From Fidelibacterota bacterium (lineage in GTDB: Bacteria > Fidelibacterota > UBA2242 > JAFGTP01), in NCBI GenBank assembly GCA_016934035.1, contig JAFGTP010000002.1, forward strand, positions 1-64,000: DNA of 64,000 bases, in the 5' to 3' direction. Position 1 is the first letter of the stretch. Each line of letters starts with the position of its first letter. This document shows positions 26,342 through 35,314 of this stretch, in pieces. The notes beneath the pieces were generated by a model that worked only from the letters and a program-made list of their open reading frames with translations, ran no database searches and had not been told where the DNA came from. Position numbers and translations under genes: made by a program.

Positions 26342-27753
26342 CAGAAACCCGGCCTTTCGGATTGTATATCATGAAACCGTTCGAGACTAGCAAAGCGGGC
26401 ATATTTTTCAATAAAAGTGGCATAGGCGATGCCCACAGGGCCATTTCTTTGTTTGCCGACAATGATCTCTGCTTTTCCTCTTTCTTCCGTAGGGATTTCA
26501 TCTTCTTTACCCTGTTTGCGGGCATAGACGATGGGCCTGTAGACGAACATAACGACGTCTGCATCCTGTTCGATAGCGCCTGATTCACGAAGGTCTGAAA
26601 GTTGGGGACGATGGTCGCCGGTGCGCTGTTCTACAGCCCGGGAAAGTTGGGACAGGGCCAGGACCGGCAAATCCAGTTCCTTGGCCAGCATTTTTAAACT
26701 GCGGGAAATCTGGGTAATTTCCTGTTGACGGTTTTCCGCGTTTTTGGCGGAAATGATCAATTGCAGGTAATCCACAACGATCATCTGAATGTCGTGTTCC
26801 TGCTTTAGACGACGGGATTTTGACCGTATGTCCAACATGGAAATGCCCGGTGAATCATCAATAAAAATCGGGGCCGATGCCAGACGTCCCATTTGCTCGG
26901 TTAATTTTCGATATTCATTCTTCGGCAGGGTTCCTGTCCTCACTTCATGGGCATTGACCTGGGCTTCGGCGCAAAGCAGGCGCAGGGCCAGTTGGTAGTC
27001 CGGCATTTCCAGGCTGAAAAAGGCTACCGGAACATTGTATTCCACCGCGGCATTTCTCACCATTGACAGGGCCAGGGCTGTTTTTCCCATTGAGGGGCGT
27101 CCTGCTAAAACCACCAGATCACCCCGTTGAAATCCCGAGGTCAGATCGTCCAACTCCCGAATTCCTGTCGGTACTCCGGTAGTGTGGTATTTGGAATTTC
27201 CGATGGCCTCAAGGTGCTGAAAGGTTTTGCCCAGGACTGATTCAAAGTCTGCAAAGCCGTCGCTTTTTTTATCCTGTGAAATTTTGAAGAGTTCTGCTTC
27301 AGCTTTGTCCAGCACATCATGGGCTGGTTCATCGGCGTCATAAGCTGCTTTTTGGATTTCATTGGTTGCGATGATCAGATTGCGATAGATTGATTTTTCT
27401 TTGACAATTTCTGCCCAGTAGACAATATTGGCAGCTGACGGAACAGCTTCAGCCAGTCCCGTGATGTAATAGGCACCGCCTACTTCCTCCAGTTTATTGA
27501 GCATGTTCAGTTTTTCGGTGACGGTTATTTGGTCGATGGGTTTGTGTTCCTCATCTAGGTCCTCCATGGCGCGGTAAATGGTTCGGTGTGCCTCTTTGTA
27601 AAAAGAATCAGACCGAAGAATGGTGGCGACTTTATTAAAGGAATCCGGTGAAATCAGAATACCGCCGAGGACTGATATTTCGGCTTCATCGGAATGGGGC
27701 GGGACCCGTACAAATTCCGGTTTTTTTTCTTTTTCTTTGTACTGCTTGCTCAT
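26341..27753 (-). CDS. dnaB: Replicative DNA helicase DnaB
   Basis: This 470-residue hexameric replicative helicase has an N-terminal helical domain (about 15-125, starting at PPHSDEAEISVLGG) and a linker. The RecA-like motor follows, with the Walker A LAGRPSMGKTALAL near residue 215, the Walker B VVDYLQLI, and the LSQLSRAVEQR and DLRESGAIEQDADVV stretches that mark DnaB. No intein is seen at the P-loop or the other usual sites. It overlaps the start of rel by one base and the end of the UDG-like gene by four bases, so it is part of one dense operon, an unusual setting compared with the common rplI-dnaB order. Confidence 0.95.
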   Translation of the reverse strand: MSKQYKEKEKKPEFVRVPPHSDEAEISVLGGILISPDSFNKVATILRSDSFYKEAHRTIYRAMEDLDEEHKPIDQITVTEKLNMLNKLEEVGGAYYITGLAEAVPSAANIVYWAEIVKEKSIYRNLIIATNEIQKAAYDADEPAHDVLDKAEAELFKISQDKKSDGFADFESVLGKTFQHLEAIGNSKYHTTGVPTGIRELDDLTSGFQRGDLVVLAGRPSMGKTALALSMVRNAAVEYNVPVAFFSLEMPDYQLALRLLCAEAQVNAHEVRTGTLPKNEYRKLTEQMGRLASAPIFIDDSPGISMLDIRSKSRRLKQEHDIQMIVVDYLQLIISAKNAENRQQEITQISRSLKMLAKELDLPVLALSQLSRAVEQRTGDHRPQLSDLRESGAIEQDADVVMFVYRPIVYARKQGKEDEIPTEERGKAEIIVGKQRNGPVGIAYATFIEKYARFASLERFHDIQSERPGF

Positions 27754-28355
27754 TTGCTTATTATATCTCTGATAATTTTAAAATCCTCCCAAACCGGCCG
27801 TTTTAATCTTTCATTTCGACGAACGATTTCGGGATGATAAGTATATACAAAAGGCACTTTTCGGTAATTAAAAATTTTGCCGTGCACTTCGTCAATTTTT
27901 TCCTTTCGGCCCAGAATCTCATTTCCGGCATTGTCGCCCAGCGAGATGAGTACTTTCGGCCTGTTTCCATCAATCAAATTGTCAAGGATTTCGATTCTTG
28001 ACCTGTCTGAAAGTACACCTGACTTACTAACAGGTCTTAAGGGAGTAATATAAACATCTTTTCGAGTTAAATCTATAGCTTTTAAGATATTATCAAACAA
28101 AATTCCACTATCTCCGGAAATCAGTTCACCGGCTTCCAGGTCCTGTTTCAGGGGACGTGTACAAAGAAAAATTATTTCAGCGTCGGGGTTACCTGAAGTA
28201 ATCCAGCTTCCATCAGCTTCCGTTCTGGGTCTTTGGGTTGTATGTTGAGAGGCGGGTTGTGCAGGTCTGGGCTGTGGCTTTTCATAAAAATCATCAGGAA
28301 ACAGTTCCTGACGCTGTTCAAAATAGCGGCGTATGTCCTTTTCGATATCGGACAT
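27750..28355 (-). CDS. Uracil-DNA glycosylase-superfamily protein, family-4-like but lacking Fe-S cysteines
   Basis: The 201-residue protein follows the family-4 UDG order. A disordered Pro/Gln-rich start (about 24-45) is followed by strand IIFLCTRP where GEAPG is expected (64-68), GDSGILFDNILKAIDL (81-96), VYITPLRPVS in place of the N-x-K-C-R-P motif, KVLISLGDNAG, and a well kept YHPEIVRR near 173-180. Only one cysteine exists (Cys65), so the four-cysteine iron-sulphur cluster of family 4 cannot form. It may be a structural relative with altered base choice or no catalysis. It lies between coaBC (one-base gap) and dnaB (four-base overlap), where many genomes have priA or nothing. Confidence 0.72.
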   Translation of the reverse strand: MSDIEKDIRRYFEQRQELFPDDFYEKPQPRPAQPASQHTTQRPRTEADGSWITSGNPDAEIIFLCTRPLKQDLEAGELISGDSGILFDNILKAIDLTRKDVYITPLRPVSKSGVLSDRSRIEILDNLIDGNRPKVLISLGDNAGNEILGRKEKIDEVHGKIFNYRKVPFVYTYHPEIVRRNERLKRPVWEDFKIIRDIISK

Positions 28356-28356
28356 T

Positions 28357-29610
28357 TCAGGCTCCTGTTCCGGTGGTTATTTTGATAATCCGGCTGGCAA
28401 TATTTCTTTTGGTGTCCTTTGGAAGAAACCATTCTTTGCCTTCCCTGGAAAAAACCGTCACTTCATTGGTGTCGTGACCAAAAGCGGCGCCTTCAGTTTC
28501 CGGATTGTTCCAGATGATAAAATCCAGGCCTTTGGTTTCCATTTTGTACAGAGAATTTTCTTTGCCCTGCTCAATCTCGACACTGAATCCGGTGATCTTT
28601 GTATCAGGAAATTTTTTTCGGAAAGCCGAGACAATATCCGGAGCCTTTTTTACAGGAATGACATTGGGAAGGAATTCTTTTTTCAGTTTCCGATGGATTA
28701 TTTCTTCTGGTACGATATCTTCGACGGCTGCGCTCATGTAGAGGTAATCGGCCGCTTGATTCAGCAACGCTTTCAGCATCTCTCGGGCTGATTCCACTTT
28801 CACTGTGTCAATGTCCCGGGGAATGTCCAGGGATACCGGGCCGGTAATCAGGGTAACCTGCGCCCCTTCTTTCTTTGCTTCCATGGCCAGTGCCAGTCCC
28901 ATTTTTCCGGTGGAATAATTGGATATATAGCGGACGGCGTCAATTTTTTCACGGGTGGGCCCGGCAGTCACGACCACCTTTTTACCCGTCAACAGGCCTT
29001 GCCCTAAAAGTTTTGCCTCCACAGCTTCGCAGATTTCCGCCACAGAGGCCATTTTCCCTTTGCCTTCGTCATGACAAGCCAGTAGACCTTCACCCGGATT
29101 GATGATTGATACACCTCTTTTCATCAATTTTTCAATATTTGTCCGGGTTGCCGGGTTTTCCAGCATATTGACATTCATTGCCGGCGCAAAAAGCATTTTA
29201 TGCCATCCGGCCAGGATAATGGTGCTTAAAAGGTCATCGGCGATACCATGGACGGTTTTGGCTATTATATTGGCCGAGGCTGGTGCAATCAGGATGAGGT
29301 CAGCTTCCTTGGCCAGGCTGATGTGCCGGGTGCCGACAAATCCGCCTGAAAACAAATGGGTCAAAACAGGTTTACCACTCAGGGCTTCAAAAACCAGGGG
29401 CGACATGAATTTTTGTGCAGAAGCGGTCATCACAACCTGCACCTCAGCACCGTAGTCAACGGTCAATCGACGGACCAGGTCAGCGGCTTTGTAGATGGCG
29501 ATGCCACCGGTGAGGCCAAGTAATATTTTAAAGCCTTTAAGACGCAGAGGATTCCCCTTCGACTTCGTCACTTCCTCGTTTGAAATTGACTTTGCCTTCG
29601 AGCAATTCAT
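28357..29610 (-). CDS. coaBC: Bifunctional phosphopantothenoylcysteine decarboxylase / phosphopantothenate-cysteine ligase
   Basis: This 417-residue enzyme carries out two steps of coenzyme A synthesis. The N-terminal flavin decarboxylase half has GLTGGIAIYKAADLVRRL, the HGIADDLLS active-site His, FAPAMN and GEGLLACHDEGKGKM with the catalytic Cys. The C-terminal ligase half starts at KVVVTAGPTREKIDAVRYI, with SNYSTGKMG for CTP and cysteine binding. The ATG at 29610 lies 74 bases inside rpoZ in another frame, with an AGGA site before it. A GTG at 29571 would shorten the overlap but has its ribosome site too close. The core begins near LKGFKILLG either way. Confidence 0.93.
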   Translation of the reverse strand: MNCSKAKSISNEEVTKSKGNPLRLKGFKILLGLTGGIAIYKAADLVRRLTVDYGAEVQVVMTASAQKFMSPLVFEALSGKPVLTHLFSGGFVGTRHISLAKEADLILIAPASANIIAKTVHGIADDLLSTIILAGWHKMLFAPAMNVNMLENPATRTNIEKLMKRGVSIINPGEGLLACHDEGKGKMASVAEICEAVEAKLLGQGLLTGKKVVVTAGPTREKIDAVRYISNYSTGKMGLALAMEAKKEGAQVTLITGPVSLDIPRDIDTVKVESAREMLKALLNQAADYLYMSAAVEDIVPEEIIHRKLKKEFLPNVIPVKKAPDIVSAFRKKFPDTKITGFSVEIEQGKENSLYKMETKGLDFIIWNNPETEGAAFGHDTNEVTVFSREGKEWFLPKDTKRNIASRIIKITTGTGA

Positions 29611-29836
29611 TCAGTCCTATGGTAGTCGGTTTTTCCAATCCATCCCAATCAATTGAATATTCTTGGGGTGTCTCTTCGTAATCTTCTTCTTCTGTTCTTT
29701 TGCTGATGGTTGGCAGCGGGTATTTGGCCATTCTGAGAGCATTGATTTGTTTGGCCCTTTTGGAAGCTAGTAGTACCAGTTCAAAAAGATCGTTGGATTG
29801 CTGCATAAGTTTTTTAAAATGAATTGTGCTTGCCAT
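29537..29836 (-). CDS. rpoZ: RNA polymerase omega subunit
   Basis: This is a 99-residue small subunit that helps assemble RNA polymerase and, in many bacteria, senses ppGpp. The match is the DLFELVLLASKRAKQINALR helix near residues 16-35 and KPTTIGLNELLEGKVNF near 69-85. Between them lies an acidic linker (about 45-65). Its place between gmk and coaBC is the common gmk-rpoZ-coaBC order, which strengthens the call. The 3' end overlaps coaBC by 74 bases in a different frame. With rel in the same operon, the transcript joins a ppGpp maker and a possible ppGpp-binding subunit. Confidence 0.88.
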   Translation of the reverse strand: MASTIHFKKLMQQSNDLFELVLLASKRAKQINALRMAKYPLPTISKRTEEEDYEETPQEYSIDWDGLEKPTTIGLNELLEGKVNFKRGSDEVEGESSAS

Positions 29837-29838
29837 GT

Positions 29839-30399
29839 TTATTTCTCCTTTATAATATCTATAATTTGATTGACGGCAATTTTTAAGTTATCATTAATAA
29901 TTTCATAATCAAAATATTTTGAAAGTTTCATTTCTTCAGGAATACGGGCTTTGCGGATCACCAGGGATTTCTCGTCTTCGGTTCCCCGGGCGCTTAGCCG
30001 GCGCAGTAATTCTTCAATGGAGGGTGGTTTCAGAAAGATGGCTATAGTATCTTCGGGGAATTGCTTTTTGATGTTCATTGCACCATTGACATCGATATCG
30101 AGGAGTAGAATTTGGTTGTTGGCAATAGCCTCTTCCAGTGTTGATTTCAGGGTTCCGTAGTAATTGTCAAAATGTCGTTCCCATTCGATAAATTTATTTT
30201 CCTGAATGTATTTCTCGAAAGTTTCCTGTTCCAGAAAATAGTAATCTTTTCCCTCGGTTTCATTGGGACGTGGTTTGCGGGTGGTGCAGGAGATGGAAAA
30301 ACTGCAGTTGTCGAGCTTTTCGATTAGCTGACGGCAGACCGTGGTCTTGCCGGTTCCGGAAGGAGCTGCAATGGGAAGCAATATTCCTTTGTTCATCAT
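29839..30399 (-). CDS. gmk: Guanylate kinase
   Basis: This 186-residue cytoplasmic kinase turns GMP into GDP. It has the P-loop APSGTGKTT at the start, the GMP-binding SCTTRKPRPNETEGKDYYF stretch, EWERHFDNYYGT, and the LLDIDVNGA Walker-B-like strand. A lid with RLSARGTEDEKSLVIR follows. The length is typical. It overlaps yicC by four bases and is two bases from rpoZ, as in many bacteria. Confidence 0.96.
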   Translation of the reverse strand: MMNKGILLPIAAPSGTGKTTVCRQLIEKLDNCSFSISCTTRKPRPNETEGKDYYFLEQETFEKYIQENKFIEWERHFDNYYGTLKSTLEEAIANNQILLLDIDVNGAMNIKKQFPEDTIAIFLKPPSIEELLRRLSARGTEDEKSLVIRKARIPEEMKLSKYFDYEIINDNLKIAVNQIIDIIKEK

Positions 30400-31268
30400 A
30401 AAATATTCTGCACCTGTTCGCGAATTTTTTCCAGTTCGTTTTTCATATTGACCACCAGTTGCGAGATTTCGGCACTTTCGGCTTTGGAGCCGATGGTGGT
30501 CATTTCACGGTTGATTTCCTGGACGAGGAAATTCATTTTTTTACCGGCGTCATCGTCTTTGTCCATGTAATTTCTGAACTGTGAGATGTGTGAGACAATG
30601 CGGTCACATTCTTCGGTAATGTCCACCTTTTTGGTCATGATGGCTACTTCCTGCAGAAGTCGTTCTCCATCGATATTGATATCGCCGCTCAATTCCCGAA
30701 TCAGGTCTTTGTATTTTTGGAAATAGGAAATTTTCCGGTCGGCGATTCGATTGGTAATTTCCTTCAGGTTTCGTTCAATTTCCTGTAGTTTCATTTCGAT
30801 GCCGTCAGCCAGGTTTTTCCCTTCGATGCTTCTCATATCGTCTAATTTTTGGGCTGTTTCCGCAAGCATTTTTACAACCTTGTCCATCAGTATCTCCATG
30901 TCTATCTCCGGCTCTTTTTCTTTGAGCACTTCGGGTATTTCCAAAAGATGGGTCATGGTCACAGGTTCGTCGATGGCCAGGTTTTTTCGCAGTCGCTCCA
31001 GGTCATGAAATATTTTTTCTGCTGCATCAAAATTGACACAAAAGGTATCTTTGGCATTACTTTCAAATTTGATGAAAACCGATATTCGTCCGCGCACCAG
31101 TCTTTCAGATAGGATTTTATTAAAATCGTTTTTGTACAGCTCCAGGAAATCGGGTGCTTTGAGGAAAATGTCAAGGTAGCGGCTGTTAACGGAGCGCATT
31201 TCAATGGCTAGGATTCCGAAATCAAATGATTTTTCAATTCCGCCATGTCCGGTCATACTTTTTATCAT
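30396..31268 (-). CDS. yicC: YicC-family endoribonuclease
   Basis: This is a YicC family protein of about 290 residues. The start is placed at ATG 31268 because the family begins MIKSMTGHG; a longer frame from 31334 adds a hydrophobic tail with no family support. The N-terminal domain has the SVNSRYLDIFLKAP motif, and the C-terminal DUF1732 part has RLLQEVAIMTKKVDITEECDRI, SHISQF and GKKMNFLVQEINREMTTIGSKA. YicC of E. coli has been described as an endoribonuclease acting on structured RNA; the role here is by homology. It is the first gene of the operon that ends with HU. Confidence 0.93.
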   Translation of the reverse strand: MIKSMTGHGGIEKSFDFGILAIEMRSVNSRYLDIFLKAPDFLELYKNDFNKILSERLVRGRISVFIKFESNAKDTFCVNFDAAEKIFHDLERLRKNLAIDEPVTMTHLLEIPEVLKEKEPEIDMEILMDKVVKMLAETAQKLDDMRSIEGKNLADGIEMKLQEIERNLKEITNRIADRKISYFQKYKDLIRELSGDINIDGERLLQEVAIMTKKVDITEECDRIVSHISQFRNYMDKDDDAGKKMNFLVQEINREMTTIGSKAESAEISQLVVNMKNELEKIREQVQNIL

Positions 31269-31625
31269 AATTTTCCTAAAATAGAGGGTTAATAATAAAC
31301 CAGAAAATTTACATATTGCCAACATAACAAACAACGGTTAATAAATCTTATAGCTTTGATTTTTTTGATGTTGATTATGACCGGATTGCGAGCTTATCCG
31401 GGAAGTGCTCTAGCCATCTTTTCTTTTTATTGAAAAAAAATATTGGATTATCGGTTTTTATTTTCCTGGCAGTTTATTATCTTATTACTCACCTTTGAGA
31501 TGCTTTCTTATTGTCGTGAGTTTGATTCAACTTTTTACCAAAAAATATATATTGACACTGTGGAATAGAGAAGCTATTCAGCAGAAATTTTTTTTTAACA
31601 TGATCAATTAACAGGAGTCAGAAAA
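31269..31625. other. Non-coding region between divergent operons
   Basis: These 357 bases separate yicC (-) from asd (+). They are AT-rich and contain no frame I would call a gene. A short hairpin, CCGGAT (31381-31386) with ATCCGG (31396-31401), is seen, and a sigma-70-like promoter is near the right end. No known riboswitch motif (SAM, lysine, T-box) was recognised, though a leader for a methionine-pathway operon would be a natural place for one. Confidence 0.5.
31552..31580 (+). promoter_or_regulatory. Predicted sigma-70-like promoter of the homocysteine operon
   Basis: TTGACA (31552-31557) and TATTCA (31575-31580) are separated by 17 bases. The element lies 46 bases before the asd ATG, which has AGGAG just upstream. 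This is a consensus match only; the TAnnTTTG form is not present here. Confidence 0.45.
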
Positions 31626-32663
31626 ATGAAAATTAAAGTCGGAATTTTGGGCGCGACCGGAAGTGTCGGGCAAAAATTCATCCAGTTGCTGGAAAATCAT
31701 CCATGGTTTGAAATCTCAGAAGTCGCTGCATCGGAACGGTCAGCCGGCAAGATGTACCGGGATGCTGTTAATTGGTTTATGCAAACACCCATACCCGAAA
31801 AAGTTGCTGTGAAGAAAGTCAAGGAATGTGTTCCGACCCTGGATTGTCAAATTGTATTTTCCGGATTGGATGCCAGTGTTGCCGGCGAAATCGAGACGGC
31901 CTTTGCCCATGCCGGTTATGCCGTGATCTCAAATTCAAGGAACCATCGGTTTGACCCTGATGTGCCCTTGCTGATACCGGAAATCAATGCCGACCACCTT
32001 AAACTGATCAGAGAACAAAAATATGGTCAGGGCTTTATCATCACCAACCCGAACTGTTCCACCATTGGCATGTCTTTGCCGCTGAAACCGATCCATGACC
32101 GGTTTGGTATCGAAGCCGTCCATGTGGTTACCATGCAGGCCCTTTCCGGCGCCGGCTATCCCGGCGTATCATCTCTGGATATCCTTGATAATGTTGTGCC
32201 TTATATTGGCAGCGAAGAGAGCAAAATGCAGACTGAGCCCCTGAAAATTCTCGGTAAGCTAGAGCATGGCCAAATCACAGCGGCTGACATCAAATTCAGC
32301 GCTCAATGCAATCGTGTAGCTGTCATTGACGGCCACCTGGAAGCCCTTTCCATAAAACTGAAAACCCAAACCAATGTCGAAGAAATCAAGCAGTGCTGGG
32401 CCAATTTTAAAGGCGAGCCTCAGGAACTGGAATTGCCAATGGCCCCCAAAAAACCGGTGGTCTATTTTGAAGAAGAAAATTTACCCCAACCAAAACTTCA
32501 GCGTAACCTGGATAAAGGAATGGCCGTCAGTGTGGGCCGTTTACAACCCTGCCCGGTTTTGGATTTCAAATTCATCGCGCTCTCTCATAATACGGTCCGT
32601 GGGGCAGCCGGTGCCGCCATCCTGAATGCCGAATTGATTTATAAAAAAGGGCTGCTGAACTGA
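31626..32663 (+). CDS. asd: Aspartate-semialdehyde dehydrogenase, archaeal/fungal type
   Basis: This 345-residue enzyme reduces aspartyl phosphate to aspartate semialdehyde. It has an N-terminal NADP site GATGSVGQKF, the catalytic Cys144 in NPNCSTIG, GYPGVSSLDILDNVVPYIG, and the acid/base His237 in RVAVIDGHLEAL. The closing HNTVRGAAGAAILNAEL matches the archaeal and fungal branch better than the E. coli or Gram-positive ones. AGGAG lies before the ATG. Its stop overlaps the aspartokinase ATG by one base, and the two following genes make the product's likely use homocysteine formation. Confidence 0.93.
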   Translation: MKIKVGILGATGSVGQKFIQLLENHPWFEISEVAASERSAGKMYRDAVNWFMQTPIPEKVAVKKVKECVPTLDCQIVFSGLDASVAGEIETAFAHAGYAVISNSRNHRFDPDVPLLIPEINADHLKLIREQKYGQGFIITNPNCSTIGMSLPLKPIHDRFGIEAVHVVTMQALSGAGYPGVSSLDILDNVVPYIGSEESKMQTEPLKILGKLEHGQITAADIKFSAQCNRVAVIDGHLEALSIKLKTQTNVEEIKQCWANFKGEPQELELPMAPKKPVVYFEEENLPQPKLQRNLDKGMAVSVGRLQPCPVLDFKFIALSHNTVRGAAGAAILNAELIYKKGLLN

Positions 32664-34033
32664 TGAAAAAAATTGTAGTAAAATTCGGAGGCTCCAACCT
32701 TCGTGACAAAATCGGTATGAAAAATATTATTCAGGCGGTCAAACAATACAACCGCCCGCTGGTCATTGTGGTTTCTGCTTTTTATGGCATTACCAATCTG
32801 CTTTCGGAACATCTGTCAGTAGTTTTGGCAGACGGTGGAAAAATCCAGGGTCTGAAGGACTCTCTTTCCCAGCTGAAAAAAGAAATCATCGAAGATTTTA
32901 TCAGCTCCGAAACTTTGCAGCAAAAGGTAATCGAAGAAACCCGGATACGCCTCAACCAGCTGGAACGTTATCTGCTGGGAATGCACTATATCGGTGACAT
33001 CCCCTTGTTTCTGGAAGACCTGGTCCTGAGCTATGGAGAACGGCTGAGTTCCCTGGTCCTCGCAGCGGTACTAACGGATAATGGCCTGGAATGCGAAGAG
33101 GTTTTCCCTGAAGAGATGGGCCTATATACCGACGGTGAATTTGGCAATGCCACAGTGGATTTTCATCTCTCGGACCAGCAAGTCAGCACCCGGCTCAAGG
33201 AGGACAAAATTTTTGTGGTCCCGGGATTTTATGGTATTTCACCCAAAAACAAAGTAACCTTGCTGGGCCGCGGTGGCAGTGATTATTCGGCAGCTGCCAT
33301 AGCAAAATGCGTCAATGCAGCCTCCCTGGATATCTGGAAGGATGTCAATGGATTTCTCAGCGCCGATCCCAAAATTGTTCACGATCCGATCAAAATCAAA
33401 CGCCTCGATTATACAGAGGCGGCGGAACTGGCCTATTTCGGCGCTAAAATCCTGCATCCCCGAACCATCGAACCCTTGATGTTTGATAATATTCCGATTC
33501 GAATATTCAATATCAATGACACAGGCCGGGGTATTGTCCCCTATTCCATCATCGATAATGAAAGCGATGTATCGGAACAAATCATAAAAAGCGTGACTCA
33601 CAGCGATGATTTCGGCGTCCTGCAACTGAAAGGACCGGGGGTTGGCATCAAACCCGGTATTCTGGCCAAGGTCACCGGAGATTTCGATGACGAAAAAATT
33701 AACATCAAAACAGTGCTGACCGCCCAGACCGCCATCAACTTTTTGTTGGATAAAAAAGATTTGAAAAAAGCCTACAATCATGCCAAAAGTCTGAATCTGA
33801 AAGCCGTTAATGAAATCGTGGTGCAGGATGACATAACCCTGATTGCAGCTGTGGGCAAAGGATTGGCCGAAAATCACGGGATTGCTGCCCGCATGTTTGG
33901 CGCACTTTCCGAAGAAAGGATCAATGTACAAATCATCTGCTCCGGAGCTTCTTCCGTAGCGACCTATTTCATAATCAAAAAAGAAAATAAAACCCGGGCC
34001 ATCAAGGCCATACATCGGGCGTTTTTTGAATAA
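32663..34033 (+). CDS. lysC: Aspartate kinase
   Basis: This 456-residue monofunctional aspartokinase phosphorylates aspartate. The N-terminus has KFGGSNLRD. The kinase core has GRGGSDYSAAAIA and a DIWKDVNGFLSADPKIV stretch, followed by ELAYFGAKILHP. The C-terminus has two ACT-type repeats (about 310-456, including LKGPGVGIKPGILAKVTGDF and TLIAAVGKGLAENHGIAARMF), so feedback control by an amino acid is expected. No homoserine dehydrogenase is fused. It overlaps asd by one base, so the first two steps of the aspartate pathway are made together. Confidence 0.93.
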   Translation: MKKIVVKFGGSNLRDKIGMKNIIQAVKQYNRPLVIVVSAFYGITNLLSEHLSVVLADGGKIQGLKDSLSQLKKEIIEDFISSETLQQKVIEETRIRLNQLERYLLGMHYIGDIPLFLEDLVLSYGERLSSLVLAAVLTDNGLECEEVFPEEMGLYTDGEFGNATVDFHLSDQQVSTRLKEDKIFVVPGFYGISPKNKVTLLGRGGSDYSAAAIAKCVNAASLDIWKDVNGFLSADPKIVHDPIKIKRLDYTEAAELAYFGAKILHPRTIEPLMFDNIPIRIFNINDTGRGIVPYSIIDNESDVSEQIIKSVTHSDDFGVLQLKGPGVGIKPGILAKVTGDFDDEKINIKTVLTAQTAINFLLDKKDLKKAYNHAKSLNLKAVNEIVVQDDITLIAAVGKGLAENHGIAARMFGALSEERINVQIICSGASSVATYFIIKKENKTRAIKAIHRAFFE

Positions 34034-34114
34034 AGACAAACATTGAAGCCAAAGATTTTTTATCCCAAATTACCGCCGATAAAAAAACGATCAGGCTAAA
34101 CAAAGAGTAAAATT

Positions 34115-35275
34115 ATGAAAATCCAAAAAACTGTTGCAGAAATCAATGAAAAAATAAAAAAGGGAGAAGCAGTAGTGCTGACTGCCGAAGAGGTATCCCA
34201 AATGGCAGAAACCGCTTCGCCGGCCGAAATTGCAAAAAAAGTTGATGTTGTCACCACTGCCACCTTCGGGGCAATGTGTTCCTCCGGGGCTTTTATCAAT
34301 TTCGGACATGCCGACCCGCCCATCCGCATGGAGGAGATCAAACTGAACAATGTTCCGGCTTATGGCGGACTGGCTGCGGTCGACACCTATATTGGCGCCA
34401 CAGCCGAATCAGAAACCGACCCGACCTATGGCGGTGCTCATGTCATCGAAGATCTGCTCAAAGGCCGGGATGTAGTTTTGGAAGCCAGGGCCAAAGGCAC
34501 GGACTGCTATCCGAGAAAGACCATTCAAACAACCATCAATATCAATAATATCAACGAGTTTTATCTCTACAATCCCAGGAATGCCTACCAGAATTACCCT
34601 GCCGCTACCAATTCCACCAGTAAAATTTTGTACACCTACATGGGAAACCTGCTGCCAAAATTCGGGAATATTACCTACTCAACTGCCGGTGAATTAAGCC
34701 CCCTGCTCAATGACCCCGAATTACGCACCATTGGCATCGGTACCCGCATTTTCCTCTGTGGTGCTGAGGGCTATGTCACCTGGAACGGGACACAATTTAA
34801 TCGCAGCAAACCCAGAAACGTTTATGGTATTCCGCTTGGCAATGCTGCAACCATCGCTGTTACAGGAGACCTCAAACAAATGTCAGCGGAATTTCTTAAA
34901 GCCGCCTATTTTGAAAAATACGGGATTTCGATTTTTATCGGGCTGGGAATTCCTATTCCGGTTCTTGATGAAGACCTGGCGAAGCGAGTCTCCATCAAAA
35001 ACTGTGAAATTGATACGGTAATTTGTGATTATGGCCAGCCAGACCATCCGGTCCTGGCCAGGGTCCATTACGCCCAATTACAGTCGGGACATGTTCTGTT
35101 GAATGGGAAAAAGGTCCGTACAGCACCAATGGCCAGCCTTTACAAAGCCCGACAGATCGCCGATATCCTCAAAAATAAAATTGAAACCGGCCGGTTTCTG
35201 CTCACAGAACCGGTCCAATTATTTCCGGAAAACACAACCACAAAACCATTAAACATGAGGGAAGAGGCCTCATGA
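34115..35275 (+). CDS. DUF39/HcyBio homocysteine biosynthesis protein
   Basis: This 386-residue protein belongs to the HcyBio (DUF39, COG1900) family. In methanogens a member of this family, together with a NIL-ferredoxin partner, is needed to make homocysteine from aspartate semialdehyde and a sulphur source. Family hallmarks seen are TTATFGAMCSSGAFINFGHA (Cys55), a GGAHVIEDLL region, GTDCYPRK (Cys131) and YTYMGNLLPKFGNITYSTAGELSPL; the two cysteines are the candidate sulphur-carrying residues. There is no C-terminal CBS pair as in some archaeal forms. Its place after asd and aspartokinase and before the ferredoxin makes the pathway assignment unusually firm for an enzyme whose chemistry is still poorly known. 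Confidence 0.88.
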   Translation: MKIQKTVAEINEKIKKGEAVVLTAEEVSQMAETASPAEIAKKVDVVTTATFGAMCSSGAFINFGHADPPIRMEEIKLNNVPAYGGLAAVDTYIGATAESETDPTYGGAHVIEDLLKGRDVVLEARAKGTDCYPRKTIQTTININNINEFYLYNPRNAYQNYPAATNSTSKILYTYMGNLLPKFGNITYSTAGELSPLLNDPELRTIGIGTRIFLCGAEGYVTWNGTQFNRSKPRNVYGIPLGNAATIAVTGDLKQMSAEFLKAAYFEKYGISIFIGLGIPIPVLDEDLAKRVSIKNCEIDTVICDYGQPDHPVLARVHYAQLQSGHVLLNGKKVRTAPMASLYKARQIADILKNKIETGRFLLTEPVQLFPENTTTKPLNMREEAS

Positions 35276-35314
35276 GACTTCTTTAAAAATGTCTGATATA
35301 AACAAGGATCTGCT

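Noticed and set aside
31269..31625. Possible SAM, lysine or T-box leader before the homocysteine operon
   Set aside because: No conserved core of any of these was recognised; only a short hairpin is present.
33239..34039. 266-residue minus-strand frame opposite aspartokinase
   Set aside because: It is fully covered by a well-supported gene and has no family features; a shadow frame.
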